This document shows positions 42,482 to 53,808 of a DNA stretch of 64,000 nucleotides, in pieces (positions within the stretch are counted from its first letter, which is position 1; each line of letters starts with the position of its first letter). Below the pieces are notes generated by a model, which had not been told where the DNA came from, did not search any database, and saw only the letters and a list, made by a program, of their open reading frames with translations. A program made the position numbers and the translations under genes. Origin of the DNA: Strongyloides papillosus (Eukaryota; Nematoda; Chromadorea; Rhabditida; Strongyloididae); assembly GCA_005656395.1 (NCBI GenBank), contig SRSI01000022.1, positions 62,001 through 126,000 of the forward strand, given 5' to 3'.

Positions 42482-45400
42482 ATGGTAGTAACGAGAAGTA
42501 AACGGGAGTTGAAGCCGATAAGAATTTCAACGAGAGATGGTAACCGGATAACCAAATCTGCTGAATATGATGAAATAATCCGAAGAGCTAGACGTACAGC
42601 CAGAGGTGAAGAGAGTACCACTTCTGATGATGTAATTGATGATGTTGATAATCCAGGAGTTTACAGTTCTGGAAATGATGATGTGAAATATGATGAATCC
42701 ATTGGACGACGTAGTACCAATGATGATGACTGTGTAGTGATGACTCAACCTTTAAGTCATGTATTCCCTCTACCCCAAAATGTTGTGATGACTGGTCAAC
42801 CAAATAGTAGAAGAGATTATCATATGAATGCTCAAGTTTTTGCGGGATTTGAAAGGATCTATTTTAAAGAAGACATGGTACCAAGACCGACAATCCCAAG
42901 ATTTCCAATGTATATACCTAATGTTATGTCTGTAAATGATGATGTTAACTCACAAAGAGGTGAAAGAGTAAAGTCCAAAGTTAATGATAATCAGAACTTG
43001 AGAAAGAAAGAGTCTAAGTTTGGGAAATATTACCCAAGAAAAATGCCTGATGAAGATGATGAGAGACGATATTCTAATCGTGAAGGATATAGTGATGAAT
43101 TTAGTAATTTTAGTCAATACAATGTAAACTACCAACCTCAATATCCTCCATATGCTGCTCCAGTTTACAATGTCGTACCAAGTTGTAATGTTAAAATTGA
43201 TGCCTACGATCCTAAAGAAGACTTTTCACTATTTCTGGAGAGATTCGAAAGCATGTTGATTCTCAATGGAACTCCAAGACATTTAAAATTGCACATGCTG
43301 AAGCTTCATTTAAAAGGAAGAGTTGCTAGTGACATCCAAAAGCAACCATATATCAAGAGTAATTATGGAGAATTAATAAGATATCTGAAGGAGAATTATA
43401 AGGGCGAGGAGAGTTTAGCAGCAGCAAGACAAAAATTGATGAATCTAAAGTTAAATAGGAGCTCTGAACTTGTAACTGTTGGAGCTGAAATATCACGGTT
43501 GATAGATGTTGTGTATTCTGGTGAAAGTCACCGTGAGCGTCTAAGAAGAAAAAGAAATCATCTTGCCGAATGTCTACCTGCAGGATTGATGAGGAGTTTG
43601 ATAAAACATGACAGACCTGAAGATGAACCTTTCGACCACACAATTTTAGTTGCTAAGGATTATTGGGACGACATTAACGCCAGTTCAAAGTCCAAAAGAT
43701 CTGAAGGTGCACGTGATAAATTCCAGGGAGAGTGTAATTTCTGTAAGAAAAGAGGACACAAAGAGGTCGATTGTCGCCTGAAGAAAAAGAAAGATAAATC
43801 ACTGAAGGAGGTAAATCAGAGTGAAAAAGTTAGTAAGATGGTAAAAGGAGAAGTTAAAGAATCTAATTCTGCTGATTCTGTGAGAGGAGAAGTTAACCTG
43901 GAGAAACCTGGAAGTGACCTCCCCATAATTCAAGTGAAAGTTAATGGTTGTGATTCAATAAAAATGCTTGTAGATACAGGATCTGAGATTACAATTTTAC
44001 CTATGAGATTCAGATCTGAATGTGCAATAGATGAGGAAAATAAGTTAAAAATAAGAACGTTGAATGATCATGGAGCAATAACCTCATATAGAACAAAAGA
44101 GGAAGTCAAATTTAATATTGGTGATAAAATTATTAATTGTTTTGCGTATTTATGTGCTGTTGACTTCACCAACCGAGCATACGAAGGAATACTGGGCTGG
44201 AATGTCTTTAAACAACTAGTGGTAACGTTCGATGACAAAAATGAAAAAATTGTATTTCGTGAATTTGACAAACCTGATGAATCTAATATTGCTGAAATTA
44301 ATGTATCTATTATTGATGAAGTTGATAAAAGTCATGAAAAAGTTGTAAAGTTAAAAGTTGAATTTGCTGATATTATTGCTAAAAATGAGTATGATCTTGG
44401 AAGTGGTAAAATTAAATGCCATAATATTGTTTTAAAGGATAATTGTGAATTTCCAAGACCAGCAACCATTCCAATTCAAGAAGTTGATAAGCCTATTTTG
44501 AAGGAGTATCTTGATAACTTGGAAGCTAGTGGTGTAATTGTAAGAAAACCAAGTCCTTATGCAATGCCGATATTTATGTTGAAAAAATCTGATGGTAGAA
44601 GAAGAATAATAGGAGATATGAGATCTATTAATGCAATTGTTCAACCAATTTACTATTCTCCACCGTTAGTACCTAATGCCATTTTAAAGATGAGGAATTG
44701 TTCATATTTCACTAAGTTAGATTGTAACAATGCATATTTCCAAGTTGGAGTACCGGAAGAAAGTCAAGTTTATTTAGCCGTCAAAACTCCATTTGGTACG
44801 TATAGATTTAGACGAATGGTCCAAGGATTTATTAACAGTAGTAGTGAATACCAAAGAATAGGAGAAGAAATTCTTCATGGTCTAGAAGAATACTGCACCA
44901 ATTATATTGATGACATTGTTGTTCATACAGCTGGAAGTTTAGAATTCCATGTTAGTAAAGTAAAAGAAGTTTTATTGAGAATTAGAGATGCTGATTTTCG
45001 CATATCATTTGAAAAATGCAGTTTTTTTGGAAAATCTATTAAGTATTTAGGATTCCATATCAATGTTGATGGAAGTGTTCCTCATGATAGTAATATTAAA
45101 GCATTCTTGAATAGACCTTTCCCGGAATCCAAGAAATCCTTGAAATCCTTAATTGCATCGGCAAATTATTATAGAAACTACATAGAAAATTTTTCAGACT
45201 TAACATATCATTTGGATGAACTACTTAAGAAGAAATATCGTAAATTAGTTTGGAATGATGTAGCAAAACAATCTTATCATAAATTAATTCAAGCTATGTC
45301 AAGTCCGAAGTTCTGTCACCATCCTGTACTAGAAGAAGATTTTATACTTACTACAGATTCTAGTGATCATTCTGTAGGAGGAGTGTTATCCCAGATGAGG

Positions 45401-47410
45401 AATGGAAAAGAAGTCCCGATATCATTTTATAGTAAGAGATTGACTCCTACAAAAAGGAAAAGATGTATAACTTATAAAGAACTGATGGCAATAAGTCGTT
45501 GTTTCCGTCATTTTAAACATTATTTTGGAGGAAGTAGAATCCATATTCGTACAGATCATTTGCCACTTATTGGTATTTTTAAGAATTCTGTTGATAATCG
45601 TTATCTTGAACTCACAAATGATCTTGCTGGATTTGATTTTAAAGTACATTATGTAAAAGGTTCTTCAAATGTTGTATCAGATGATTTGTCAAGGGAAGTT
45701 TATGATCCAAAAGATAACAATTTTAGTGGAGATGAAGACGGATCAGATGTTGAAACAAATATTAAATGTGTAAATGTTGCTGATTTTCTAAGTGCTATTG
45801 ATATGAATGTATATAATATTGATGAAGATAGTGATGATGATAGTATTTTGTATGATTCTCACTATAATGAGTGTAATGTTGATGTAAATGCTGTTGTAAA
45901 GGGTAATGCTAATCCTGGTAAAAGACCGAGAGGAAGGCCCAAGAAATGTATAAAGGTTGTTAAAATAGCTAAGAGAGGTAGACCTAAGAAATCTCAAGAA
46001 AATAAGCCTGAAAGATCTGAAAATGATGTTAAACCATGTAAAAATAGTGAAATCCCTCAGAAAAAAAGAAGAAGAGGAAGACCGAAGAAAGTGGTAACAG
46101 TGGAGAGTGATGATGATTCAAATCACCCACTTATGGAATTAGTTGAAAATTTAAATGGTAATTTAAATGTTGATTTTATAAAACATCAAAAAGAAGACAA
46201 ACACATTCAAGAAAGTATAAAAATTGGAAATTATGATGGTAAAGAAGTTGTAGTTATTGACGACGTGGCTTATGTCAAAACAAACCATCCCAAGGAAGGG
46301 CAGGAGCTGAAGAGAATTATCCCGTCAAGTCTAGATAATAAGATGCTTTGTTTAGCACATAATTTAAGAGGTCATTTTGGAATAGTCAAAACTAAACATT
46401 TAATTAATCAAGTTGGGTATATGAAATCACTTCATGATAAAGTTGAAAAGCATATTTTAAAATGTGACGAGTGTATGAAAAGAAATTCACCGAATATACT
46501 ACATCCAAAAATGCAACATGTCACTGAATATACCATGCCGTTTCAAAATCTTGCCGGAGATATCTGTGGACCAATAATTCCAACGTCATCAAATGGTCAT
46601 AAATACCTGTTAGTATTCATCGATAGCTTTACAAGATTCACAATAATCATACCATGTAGATCTTATAGTTTTGATGAAGTCTTTCAAAAGATAATGGATG
46701 AGATAATATGGAAGCATGGAAACCCATTGTCAATTCGTACAGATAATGGACCCAATTTTAAAAATGAGAAATTAATAGAAGTATTTAAAACTATTGGTAT
46801 AAGACAAGAATTCTCGACAATTTATCATAGTAGAGGTAATGCAATTTGTGAAAGAGCTCTGAAGTGGATACAGAATACTATTGCTAAGTTGAGTAAATCC
46901 AAGAGAGAAAGATGGGATATCTATACTCAAGCAGTTTCGTATTATTATAACACTACGGTATGCTCAAGTCATGGTTTCACACCTTTCTACTTGCACTACA
47001 TGAGACACCCCAATACTGGACTTGAAACCTTATTAAACATTCAAAAGAATTATCGTGTTGATAAAAATCCTGAGTTAGTAGAGCTGATTGATGTAGCTAA
47101 AGAAGCTTATAAAGAGGCTAAGTGGAATATAGATAGAAATATTGACCGTAGACCAGAAGGAAAATATAGAGAGAATGATTTGAAAGTTGATGAATTGGTA
47201 TATGTAAGATTTCCTGACCTTACATGTGGATCTAAGTTAGCGTTAAACTGGTGTGGTCCGTACAAAATACTAAAAGTTGATGAAAATAGAATAACCGTTA
47301 TTAATGATAAAGGAGAAAAGAAAATTGTTCATTTTAGCAACTGTAAACGTGCTATGTTAGATGGGATTGAGAAGAATAGTTTCAAGGATGGAGGAGTAAA
47401 AGAGAAGTAA
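42482..47410 (+). CDS. Gag-Pol polyprotein of element 3, with AT-hooks
   Basis: The 1642-residue single frame starts at ATG 42482, 30 bp past the LTR. Order by residue: acidic and basic Gag to about 400; CCHC knuckle CNFCKKRGHKEVDC (~417); protease LVDTGSEITIL (~494); RT with GRRRIIGDMRSIN (~704) and catalytic NYIDDIVV (~806); RNase H TTDSSDHSVGGVL (~957) and RTDHLPL; an acidic linker; three AT-hooks RGRPKK/KRGRPKK/RRGRPKK (~1145-1204); integrase zinc finger (HNLRGHFG, CDECMKRN); and core D-D-E at GDICGP (~1358), RTDNGPNF (~1417) and AICERALKW (~1455), with exactly 35 residues between the second D and E. The stop lies 16 bp into the 3' LTR. No frameshift is needed for Pol; protease must process it. 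Confidence 0.96.
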   Translation: MVVTRSKRELKPIRISTRDGNRITKSAEYDEIIRRARRTARGEESTTSDDVIDDVDNPGVYSSGNDDVKYDESIGRRSTNDDDCVVMTQPLSHVFPLPQNVVMTGQPNSRRDYHMNAQVFAGFERIYFKEDMVPRPTIPRFPMYIPNVMSVNDDVNSQRGERVKSKVNDNQNLRKKESKFGKYYPRKMPDEDDERRYSNREGYSDEFSNFSQYNVNYQPQYPPYAAPVYNVVPSCNVKIDAYDPKEDFSLFLERFESMLILNGTPRHLKLHMLKLHLKGRVASDIQKQPYIKSNYGELIRYLKENYKGEESLAAARQKLMNLKLNRSSELVTVGAEISRLIDVVYSGESHRERLRRKRNHLAECLPAGLMRSLIKHDRPEDEPFDHTILVAKDYWDDINASSKSKRSEGARDKFQGECNFCKKRGHKEVDCRLKKKKDKSLKEVNQSEKVSKMVKGEVKESNSADSVRGEVNLEKPGSDLPIIQVKVNGCDSIKMLVDTGSEITILPMRFRSECAIDEENKLKIRTLNDHGAITSYRTKEEVKFNIGDKIINCFAYLCAVDFTNRAYEGILGWNVFKQLVVTFDDKNEKIVFREFDKPDESNIAEINVSIIDEVDKSHEKVVKLKVEFADIIAKNEYDLGSGKIKCHNIVLKDNCEFPRPATIPIQEVDKPILKEYLDNLEASGVIVRKPSPYAMPIFMLKKSDGRRRIIGDMRSINAIVQPIYYSPPLVPNAILKMRNCSYFTKLDCNNAYFQVGVPEESQVYLAVKTPFGTYRFRRMVQGFINSSSEYQRIGEEILHGLEEYCTNYIDDIVVHTAGSLEFHVSKVKEVLLRIRDADFRISFEKCSFFGKSIKYLGFHINVDGSVPHDSNIKAFLNRPFPESKKSLKSLIASANYYRNYIENFSDLTYHLDELLKKKYRKLVWNDVAKQSYHKLIQAMSSPKFCHHPVLEEDFILTTDSSDHSVGGVLSQMRNGKEVPISFYSKRLTPTKRKRCITYKELMAISRCFRHFKHYFGGSRIHIRTDHLPLIGIFKNSVDNRYLELTNDLAGFDFKVHYVKGSSNVVSDDLSREVYDPKDNNFSGDEDGSDVETNIKCVNVADFLSAIDMNVYNIDEDSDDDSILYDSHYNECNVDVNAVVKGNANPGKRPRGRPKKCIKVVKIAKRGRPKKSQENKPERSENDVKPCKNSEIPQKKRRRGRPKKVVTVESDDDSNHPLMELVENLNGNLNVDFIKHQKEDKHIQESIKIGNYDGKEVVVIDDVAYVKTNHPKEGQELKRIIPSSLDNKMLCLAHNLRGHFGIVKTKHLINQVGYMKSLHDKVEKHILKCDECMKRNSPNILHPKMQHVTEYTMPFQNLAGDICGPIIPTSSNGHKYLLVFIDSFTRFTIIIPCRSYSFDEVFQKIMDEIIWKHGNPLSIRTDNGPNFKNEKLIEVFKTIGIRQEFSTIYHSRGNAICERALKWIQNTIAKLSKSKRERWDIYTQAVSYYYNTTVCSSHGFTPFYLHYMRHPNTGLETLLNIQKNYRVDKNPELVELIDVAKEAYKEAKWNIDRNIDRRPEGKYRENDLKVDELVYVRFPDLTCGSKLALNWCGPYKILKVDENRITVINDKGEKKIVHFSNCKRAMLDGIEKNSFKDGGVKEK
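45918..46092 (+). other. AT-hook cluster in element 3 Pol
   Basis: Three RGRPKK cores lie within 60 residues between RNase H and the integrase zinc finger. AT-hooks bind the minor groove of AT-rich DNA. This is an addition that I do not expect in Gypsy Pol at this place. Confidence 0.9.
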
Positions 47411-47837
47411 TCCTAACTCTTCTTCTTATTTGGCTTTGTTTTGATCCTGTAAAGAAAATATCCTTTACAGTTAAATATATAAACAAAAGATTTCAAAATA
47501 GTTGTCATTTTGTAAAAACACTATGTCATTTTTTTTTTTTTTTATTGTATTAAGTATTATACTAACTTAATTCCTTTTATTTTAGTGTAAGATTCAAGGG
47601 GACGTAGAGGATTCTAATTATATTGTTTATTAGTGTTTAGATTGTACTTTGTGTAGCTAAAAGTAAGTTCCCAAGAATCTTATAATTAACAAATTGTCAT
47701 TAGGTGGCCATTTTTTAGCGCTTGTCTTTATATTGTAAAGGTGTATAATAATAAAATATTAGTTTGTGTGTGTGTTAAACCTTCTATACTATCTTTTAAC
47801 TGAAACTAGGCACCAACAAAACTTAAATAATTTTACT
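47395..47837 (+). repeat. 3' LTR of element 3
   Basis: It differs from the 5' LTR by a C/T change, one base in the T run, one base in a second T run and an extra GT in the GTGTGTGTT stretch. It contains the last codons and stop of Gag-Pol. Confidence 0.93.
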
Positions 47838-47841
47838 AAAC

Positions 47842-48937
47842 TCTTTTTAAAAGATTCACAAGTATGAAGTATTGTATATTTATTTTCACACAAAAATTTT
47901 TCTATTATTTTAAAAAAATATAAAAATCAAAATTTCTACAAAACAAAATAACAAGGATTTAATAAAATTAATAAAGTTAAGTATAATTTGGGGAAGAAAA
48001 TGATGGAAAAATGTTTCTGTGAACTATTGAGACACAGAAAAATTGGACACAAATTTGCATAAAATGTAATAAATTTATTCTACCTAAAAAATTTTAAATT
48101 TTCTTTATTTGCGACTAATTTAAACGCAATTATTTCGTACAAAAAATCAAGACAATAATTAAAATAAGTTTCCATTTTTCCATTATATTATTGTTATTTT
48201 CAATTTTAAGTTATTTTCTACAATACATTTTAAAATATTATATTTAAATTTAACTTTATATAAGATTAATAAATCCTTTTACAAAGAGAATTTATCGACA
48301 TATGATAATATTTTTTTAAATATTTTAATTCAAATAAAAAAATAGCAAATAAAAAATAATACACTTAATTAATAATACTTTATGTTGTTTAATAATTATT
48401 GCTTTTTATTATTATTGTTACGAAATTTTTAATTTCTAAAAATAATGTTATTAGTAGAATCTTTGAAATAATGATTTTTGTTGACGACATTACATGAAAT
48501 TGGCTTCTAACAACGTACATCACAAAATATTGTAAAAAACAAATTAGATTCTAAAATAAGTATAATATTAATAAAATTACTAAGATTAAATAAAAGTTAA
48601 ATTACTTTTAAAATATCAAAAGTATATACTTTTGTAGAAAAATTACCAAATTCATGCGAAAACCTAATATTTTGTGTCATTTAAAAAATTTTTGTTATCG
48701 CTTGATATTTTTAAAATTTCAATAAAATTTGGTTTTTTTAAATAGCGGGATATCTTTATCACATTTTATGATAATTTTTCTCTTTTTATTTTTGCGTGCA
48801 CGACACAAACTGTTTAATATTTTTTTTTGAAGTAAATTATTTTTTAAGTGCCGGTAAAAAATCAAATAAAAAACTTTATTTTCAACATTTATATAACCTA
48901 TTAGCATTAATAACATTAAATACAATTTTTAATTAGC
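47842..48937. other. AT-rich intergenic DNA
   Basis: No gene, RNA or element end is supported. The minus frame at 48719-48925 has no recognisable features. Confidence 0.45.
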
Positions 48938-49459
48938 TAATTATTACTTATTTTTTCACATATTGTCTAAAAACTGTTGTATTTTTTTACTCAAACTTTT
49001 AAAAAAAGTCAATATTTGACTATTCATAACATTTTCAAACTTAAATATAATTAACAGTACTATACTTATTCGATAGATACTCGTTTACTTTATTAAAGTG
49101 ATGATAACGCATTTCAAATTTACCTCTTCATTTTTTTGAATAAAAAATGAAACATAATTGTTTCCAATTTTATATTCATGATGTTTTAGAAATGTAGACA
49201 AAAGAAGTTACGCTCTCAAAATCATTAACAACTATAAAAATATCTTTTTATATAAAAAAGTTGTATTTCGTTGAAGTTCAAAAACGTACTTTAATTTTGA
49301 AGATTTACAACTCCACCCAAAACTTGGATTTCTCTATAAAACTTTAAAAAACAGAATGGTATTTTCTCAGCTAAGGAATAACTCTAATACCAAATTTTCA
49401 GCTCAAGGACAAGCAGAGTTGAATATTTAAATATCTGAAGAGCCTTATGCGAGCCACCG
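48938..49459. mobile_element. One-armed relic of the Tc1-like foldback family
   Basis: Bases match the centre and right arm of the element at 11697-13149, e.g. GTCAATATTTGACTATTCATAAC, TTATTCGATAGA and the terminus GCGAGCCACCGTATATA against GGCCCACCCTGTATATA. The left arm and part of the centre are missing. Divergence is much higher than between the arms of the 11.7-kb copy, so it is older. Confidence 0.7.
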
Positions 49460-49461
49460 TA

Positions 49462-52400
49462 TATAAAAAATTAAGTTCATTTGTTATTTGAATTACATTT
49501 AAAAAAATTTAAAAAAATAAAAATTTGTATAATTGTTCTTTCAAATCTAATATGACAAAATTTTTTTATAGAAAATAAAATTCCCTAGCTATTGGATTTA
49601 TAAAACACTAAAAAAGCACATTCAAAAAAAGTATTTAAAAAATAAAATTTGAAATATTCTTTTATTATTTATGACTACATAAATGGACTTAAAAAAGGCT
49701 ATTGGGATTAACAAAATACTATTAATTTAACACAAGAGTTTTATTTTAAACAAATACACACATTAACATTTTTATTTTCCTTAAACAAAACATTTTTAGA
49801 TATTTTTTTTTCTAAAATAAAAAGTCAAAAGGTCAATTAAATTTTTCAAATAGAAAATGAAATGTTTTTTTTCTGAGTAAATAAGGAAACTGTTATGAAA
49901 TAAATGACAATAAAATTTTAGAAAATATTGATATGTCTAAGTATTATAAGATAAAAAAATTATTATCCTTAAATTATTAATCTCCAAGAAGATGACCAAT
50001 TGTTAGTTTATAAAAGTTTATTATCTTGAAACGTTAGATTATTTTCATACTCAGTAATATAAAGAATGTTGTACAAAGAAATACCACTTTAAACGATGGT
50101 CTATTTTACATGGATATTATTAAAAATAAGTGTTTTTTATATTTTATATAATTTGACGTAAATAGATAACAATATAAATATTGACGATAAATTAGAATTA
50201 TAAAATAGCATATTGCACAAAATAACATCTATTTCAAAGTTTATAGTATTTCAAAATCAATCTTTTAACAATACAAAATATAAAATAAGTTAAGTGAATC
50301 ATTCATTCTCTTTTTATGATAATTGATCAGAAGAAGATTTATTTTATTATTTTTAACTTATTCCCAGAGATAAAAATTTGCAAATATATAATTCTTTTTG
50401 AATAAAAATTCCACAATAATTTGTTATATGGTTATGAAATTATTAGGCGCATATAATGTTACACTTTTGTTGCTAATTCTTATCACACTTTCTTAATTCT
50501 TCTATACATGTAAGATTTATTGCATTAAAGTAGAAAAGTTCAATTTTAAAATATATTTCAACTATTCCTCACACTTCTTATAATATATTTTAAAATATCA
50601 TAAAATAATTGTTTCCATTATGAAAACATTTTTTTTAAATAAAATATATGATATATATTTGTTTATAAACAAATTCTATATATTTATTTAACTTAAATAT
50701 GAAAATATTTTATAAATAACAAGTTAAATATTAATTGAAATAATTTGTTTGCCTAAATTTTTTAATAAAAAAATCCTTGTTAAAATAATAATTAAAATTT
50801 TTATTATAATTAGTAAGAAAACTTAATGAGTGACAAAATTTTCAATTCCTTATTTAATAATCCTTCTTTTCATCATACTTTTACAAAACAGTCAATGAAA
50901 TATTTATTTCTACTTTTTTTTTATCATTTTACGTCAAACATCCATAATATTTTTAATAACCAACATTTAATATTGCCTCTATAGATGAATAAAATTATTA
51001 GTAATAAAATTATAAATTAATAATTGTATTAAGATATGAATATTATTTTATAGATTAAATATATGTTTTTTTTAACGATACACTTAATATTTCTAGAAAT
51101 AAATTTCTTCATTTTTGATGGTATTAATAAATTTTACAAATGTTGTCGTCATGTGTTTATATATATATCAATGTCCTTTATTTTCATTCATTAACTTTAC
51201 CAATATGTATGGGAAAATCTCGAATTAATATAACATAAAAATTATCTTTTTATTACTATGTATATATTGCCGTTAAAATTTTTATTTACTTATGCCTTCG
51301 TCAAAAGTGCAAAATTTTCTTCCTACCTAGCAGACGTTTTTTATTTTAATCATGTGATTTTTAAAAAACATAAATGTCCAACCTCTTTATCTATTTTCTC
51401 GTGCTTAACAAAATTTTATATGAAACAACAACGTTATTAAAATAAGAAGAAATTATAGCGCAATGTTTATTCTATTAATATTGCAATATTATTTTGTTGA
51501 AAACTTTCTTATTAAAAGGTGTAGATTGCCGTTCAACTGTTAAGAAAACTGTTGAAAGACGTTCTATATCTCTTAATTTTAAAGTAAAAAATTTTTTCTC
51601 TTTCTATCATAACTAATTCAAAATTAATTTCACTCAATAAAGCTAAGGTAACTGTTCAATATAAAATTAAAAGAAAATTTTTAGAATGATTTATTCTCCC
51701 AAAGAATGAAGACAAATGTTATGGAGTGTATTATCAAATCCAGTTTGGGCATAAGAATTATTAACAATATGCCTTTTTATGCATAATTTAATCCTTATTA
51801 TAAATAAACATTATAAAATACGTTGTTATTTTTATCAAAGAAATTTCATTCCTAAATAATATTTTATTGAATAATCATTCAAGTCAAATTTGTTTTTAAT
51901 AAAAGAACTTTAAATATAGCACTTATAATACAAAAAAAATATATGTGTGTGAGTGTTTTGGAACTATTATCTATTGTAAAACATATTAATTATTTGTTGA
52001 TTTTAAATTTAATATTTAAAAGAATAATAGAAACGAACGTCATATATATACTCTTCTTTAAATTTTATTTTCTATGCAATAATGAAAAAATAAAAATTTT
52101 TGTGACTTGGTGAGAAGTATGTATAATAAACTACTTTCTATGAAAATGTCTTTTTTTCCTTAAAGATTTAGGATGTTTAAAAAGAATAAATTGAAAATAT
52201 ACTTTCGTAAAGTTATATTCTTGCTCGTTTTTATAATTTTTTTTTGGTTTGAAAATATAATTTTATATGATATTTTGTAAAAAAAATTGTTTGAAGACAA
52301 TATATATATAGTGGATGCAATAAATTATGTACAGTGAATCAACGAATTTTGACAATATTTTTAAATTATAACTAACAAATACACATAAATTTTTAAAATA

Positions 52401-53808
52401 AACTGCATGGTGATGTAAAAAGTTAAAAAATTATATACATATCCCAATACGTCATGAAACGGAAAGTATTTTATTGTGGTAGTAAGATATAGTTTGTCTT
52501 TTATCACTTGTTGATATTTGTCAAGGAGAAGATAGTTTAAGCAAGCCAAGTTTGTAGTATGAGTAATAAAGAATCGAGTTAACTTAGATATCTTTATAAG
52601 GAGAAATGAAACAAAAGTTATTTATTGGGAGTATGTCTTTCAAGAATGAATATCCTCATAGAAATACATATATTCTCTTCAAGAATATTAGATTTAGTTT
52701 ATTCTTTGAATTTCATTAAATTAAAATTTTTTATTTTAATTAATCAAACAAAATTTTTAAATATTATTTGCCAATACACTCATATATGTATATAAAAGTG
52801 ACTATTTATGCATTAATAACTTAAATAAGCAATCTTTCCATCCTGTTAACAATATAATACAGGAAAGTTATAGAAATGTTTTTATGATTTCCTAATTTTT
52901 TCATTTTGTATATTTATATTAAAACTTTTTGTCATTCAGTGTATTTATTGAAATATTTACTTAAATAATTTTGAAATTTGTACATAATTTTTTTCCCAAA
53001 TAAACAATTTTTTCTAATTAAAAATGTACGTTTATGTTTCTGACTATTAACATCTATCTTTATATGTGTTTTGATAAAAAAATATATTTTTGTTTTACAT
53101 AAAATTGGTTTATTTATAAAATATTTTATCACACAAAATTACATATGAAAATTTTTTCAAACGCTATACATTAAAGTTTATTGCTTTATAAAATAGAGAA
53201 ATGTTTTTTTAAAATCCAATCTACGTATTTTTTATTAATATCACTATATAGTTTCATTATAATTTATTTTGTTGCTTAACCACATATTAGAGTTTAACAA
53301 TCTCATTATGGCTTTAGAGCTCCTTCTTCCAATAATGTTTGAAATTGTAAAAATTTTCATTAATGTTCTATTCACATAAATAATAAAATGTATTAATTAT
53401 AAATTATATGTAAAAAAAATAGTTTAAGGTTTCCAATTAAAAATTTTTTCCGCTTCTTATGGTATTACAACTCTTTTTTTGAACATTCTCCTAATCTGAT
53501 AATATATTTTTATTTTTTCTATAGAAATAGAATTTTATTGAGATAAATTTTTTAAATTGTATTAACAATTTTGAAGTGTAAGGCAGCATTGAAGGTATAT
53601 TATATAACTATATTTTTCTCTTTAAAGACTTTTATATAGATACTTTCTTTTCCATTTTATAACAGAAATTGTGTAAAAAGCTGTTAGATTTTAATGTTAC
53701 TTGACATATTTAATATCTTTAGAAATATTATATTATCTTAGAGTGCCTTCATTATTAAAAAATATTTTTTTTTCACAATTCATTAAGTGTTTTTTAATTT
53801 TTAGTTAG
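49462..53808. other. Gene desert of about 4.3 kb
   Basis: The sequence is uniformly AT-rich with long A and T runs. I find no exon with codon structure, no tRNA and no repeat boundary. The few frames of 60-66 codons are low-complexity. The last bases before 53809 (TTTTTAATTTTTAG) form the acceptor for the next gene. Confidence 0.5.

Larger units (their letters stand above)
42011..47837 (+). mobile_element. Ty3/Gypsy LTR retrotransposon (element 3), intact
   Basis: LTRs of 441 and 443 bp differ by a few bases and repeat-length changes. Their ends are AGTAAAA...TTTTACT, and AAAC flanks both sides (42007-42010, 47838-47841) as a 4-bp duplication. One uninterrupted 1642-codon Gag-Pol frame fills the interior. 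A TGGTCATAGTTGG primer-like site overlaps the 5' LTR end and a purine-rich AAGGATGGAGG precedes the 3' LTR. It looks young and possibly active. Confidence 0.96.

Noticed and set aside
45788..45997. Antisense frames in element 3
   Set aside because: All are complements of the intact 1642-codon frame and carry no domains.
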